Assembly (NCBI GenBank): GCA_009829735.1
Contig: CM020619.1
Coordinates: 1,370,590-1,434,589, forward strand
Direction of reading: 5' to 3'
Source: Pyropia yezoensis
Lineage: Eukaryota > Rhodophyta > Bangiophyceae > Bangiales > Bangiaceae
DNA length: 64,000 bases
The position numbers and the translations under genes are program-made. Under the pieces are notes generated by a model. That model worked only from the letters and a program-made list of their open reading frames with translations. It made no database searches and was not told the DNA's origin. This document shows, piece by piece, positions 61,388-64,000 of this stretch (position 1 is its first letter; the number at the start of each line of letters is the position of its first letter).

Positions 61388-64000
61388 GCATGTGGCACGA
61401 ACGGCAAAGACGGCAGTGACGTGCCTTTCCAAGGTTATGGTCGATGACGCCCTGCAAGCGGTCGGGCTGCTACCGCATCCACCCTCGACTGCGCAGGCGC
61501 AGGCGCAGGCGTCCACCCCTGCGGGCCGCTCTCAAGACCGTGAGCGTCGCACCCTCCGCGGCAAGCTCACACGGTTCATCGCCGACACGATGATGGGGGG
61601 TGCCGACGAGGTCAAGGACGGCTCGTGGCTGCTGCCGGGGCGGGGTCGGCTCCCGGTGGCGACGGCGCCGCCGGCGCCGACGGCGACAGCAGCGGCGACG
61701 GTGACACGGCCGACGTCGCGACATGGACGGCACTCATTGCTGTCATCACCGCCCGGCTGGCGCGGCTCCCCCAGGCGGCCGTGAATATCCGGTGTCCGGA
61801 CGGATGGTGGCGACTCCCACAGCCGCCATGGACGCGGACGACGCGGCGGCCGTCTAGGCGCACCTCCGCGCACTCGGCCCGATTGCGCTGCCGCCGCCGC
61901 AGGGGGCGGCGCCACGGGGCGGCCGCGGTGGCGAGGCTGCCGCCTTCTCACTGACTGCCCTCGCCGTCACCCGTCGCCGCCTTCGTCAGGAAAGGGGTGG
62001 GAAAGGGGGGAGCCAGAGCGACAGACGGGATGATGGCGTCGTGCTTCGACGAAACAGACGGCCCCGTAGCCGGCTCCGTTGCAGCCTCCCCCTCCACAGC
62101 CACCGCTGCCGCCACGTCGCCACGCGGAGCCAGCTGGTACGGTATTTGAAGCCTCAGCTGGCGATCGCGGCGGGCACCGCGTCGGCGGCGTCGGCCGCGG
62201 ACCGTTTCCTGCGGACAATAACCAGGGGGAGAGAGGGGAAGAGGCGCCAGGAATGTGACTTTTATACAACAGTTCCGCAGGTAGGCTAGGCTCAGCGCCC
62301 CCAAGGCCGCTGGGCTGACTGACCCCACAGGGGATCGGCCCTACCGGAACAAGGCATGCAAGTAAGGTACAGGCATAATGACTCCAGGGCGGCGACCCAC
62401 GGCCGCAACGCCGCCTTGGGCAGAGGGCCCGCGGGCGAAAGGGGCGTTGGCTGCCCCGTCTCCCGCAGACCGCTAGCCGGGCGGCTTGTGGAAGAGCTTG
62501 ACCTAGCGCCGCCGTGCGGACGACGCCATGAGAGAGGCCGCCTGGGGTCTTGGTGAGGAGTACAAAGGGCGCTATGACCCTCGGGGCTACTGCGGCACCG
62601 AGCTTGTGGGGATGGGCGGGCGCGCAAGCGCGAGGAGACAGAACTCTGCCGACCGTCCGGTCGGCGGTGGCCCGTCCCCCGCCGCAGTCGTGAACAGCGG
62701 CGGGTCGCGCCGCCCCCCCCGCGCCAGCGCTCCTGCGGGTGCCAGGCGCCGGTGCGCTCACGCGCCGCCGGGGGCGCCGCTGCCGGGCGAGTGGAAGCCA
62801 GGGTGAATTGCAGCGCCCGCCTGCCGCAGCCGCCGAGCGGCCGCGCCAGGGCAGCGCGAAGAGACGCAAACGCAGCAGCCCCCCCTCCGCAGGGGTGCCG
62901 CCGCGACAAACGGACGTGGCAGTCGGGGGGGAATGGGAGGGGCGCGCACCGCTTGATGCCACGCGGGCGCGCCCCCCCGTCGGCCCCCTCAGCCACGGCC
63001 AACGGTGCGCGGGTGAAGGCCGCACACGGGCGGGAGCCCGCCGCGTCGGGCGCCAAGGGGGCGCCGCGCCGAGGCGGGGGCAAACATTCCGCCCAAGATC
63101 GTGTCGCGCGTCGCCGCGCGGACGAACGAAGGAAGTACACAGGACCAGTTACCGGAAGAATCGTGATTCCAGACAGAACATGACATATTCTGTCCTCGGG
63201 AGCATCTCTGATGTAAGAATGCGGCAATGATGTCACAATCCAGCACTGACGGTTCGGTTGCACAGAACGTTCCGAATGCGCTCCCGAGAAACGCCCCGAC
63301 ACGACGCGAGGCTGTCCGAATACGGCGGGACGCGCATAGATCCGACACTCGGGCGTTCCGGGCTCGGGCATTCGTCAGGTTCAGAGCCGGCGAGATGTTG
63401 CAGGCGAAGCGATAGGAGTATCCGGCATGCGTCAGGTTGAGAGTAGATCAATGGATAGGACGACTTGTAAGCACCTCTCTTAGTCATGGACTTGACTTAG
63501 ATGAGACTAGTACGGACTTCATCTTGGGACGTGTAGTATTGAGAAAGCGTTTCCTGAGATTTCAACTACCTGTCCTGGCCATGATAACTCGGTTTCTCCA
63601 CCATTGGTATCGATCGGACCGACCGACGCCCTACAGGCATTGACTTTTACAGATGTGTAATCGAGCAATTGAGCTTAAAACTGAATTCACCACTACATTG
63701 CGTTTCCGGTCGGGCGGCACCATTCCGCCTCCCCACGTGCCAAGGAAAGGCGCCCGCCAACGGGATCGACGGGGCCTTCCTTCTCCTTCCACTCCTGGAC
63801 CCGCCCCGCCACCATACGTCATTCTGGCCACCACATGAGCAAGGGGCGACTGCCGCCTTCGCCCCAACTCTCGTCAGTCCCCAACCCCCCCCACCACCCC
63901 GTCAGCCCCCATCTTTCTCTCCCTCTCCCTCTCGTCTTGCCGTGGTTTGCTTTCTCCGCCCTCTTCCAGGCTGGGGACGACCGTTTCCCCGGTCGGCAGG
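61388..64000. other. No gene recognised (right edge)
   Basis: 61388-61950 may contain the 5' end of the Fanzor-like gene, but I see no motif. 62400-63150 is CpG-dense, and long frames open on both strands there (up to about 359 codons) with Arg/Pro/Ala-rich content and no domain. An imperfect inverted repeat lies at 63274-63373. The last 700 bases are AT-richer, then pyrimidine-rich (63840-63960). Confidence 0.35.

Noticed and set aside
61967..63371. Two overlapping 350-residue minus-strand ORFs
   Set aside because: CpG-dense sequence opens all frames; composition is Arg/Pro/Ala-rich and no motif is visible.

Overview
The window is nuclear DNA of a eukaryote, not a prokaryote. It has isolated single-exon genes, large intergenic spaces, LTR retrotransposons with chromodomains, a hAT transposase, MITE-like repeats and no operons or ribosome-binding sites. 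High GC, Ala/Gly/Pro-rich host proteins, vanadium-haloperoxidase-like genes and Trp-, Arg- and His-rich degenerate ORFs fit an alga. My best guess is a red alga of the Porphyra/Pyropia type. This is inference; no rRNA or organelle marker is present to prove it.

Region 1 (1-13.5 kb) is host-like. It holds a five-bladed-propeller glycosidase-like gene with a frameshift, a haloperoxidase-like ORF on the minus strand, and a protein kinase (8317-9534). Between them lie AT-richer stretches with several short inverted-repeat elements and one tRNA-Val-like (possible SINE) sequence.

Region 2 (13.5-30 kb) starts with a truncated D-family retroelement end. A haloperoxidase-like pseudogene follows, hit by a solo LTR (TSD GTTGT). 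Next is a complete but inactivated A-family chromovirus, A1 (16373-25748, TSD GTCGG, LTRs with 2 differences in 469 bp). After it come a decayed hAT transposase (minus) and a GC-rich minisatellite.

Region 3 (30.3-61.4 kb) is a nest of LTR elements. B1 (30602-41180) sits in opposite orientation inside the 5' LTR of an older B copy (B0); its LTRs differ at 1 of 363 positions. To the right, D1 (43396-51432, TSD GCGAC) and B2 (52586-60764, TSD CCACA) have cut one minus-strand gene into pieces. Removing both insertions leaves a largely open reading frame with TnpB/Fanzor-type motifs: a DPG block, an E-x2-TSQ-x3-C-H zinc-knuckle half, and an NRD-x2-AARNM block. I read it as a decaying Fanzor (eukaryotic RNA-guided nuclease relative).

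Region 4 (61.4-64 kb) is CpG-dense with no gene I can defend.

The most unusual recurring feature is an antisense module between pol and the 3' LTR in all three chromovirus families (A, B, D). ORF3 is about 463 codons in A, about 466 in D and 815 in B, and is transcribed toward pol. In A, and less clearly in D, a shorter ORF4 follows. The A and D ORF3 products align along their length with motifs at the same residue positions, and B shares weaker blocks. No function is known to me. The A and B families also share an unusual 18-nt primer-binding site that does not match initiator tRNA-Met.
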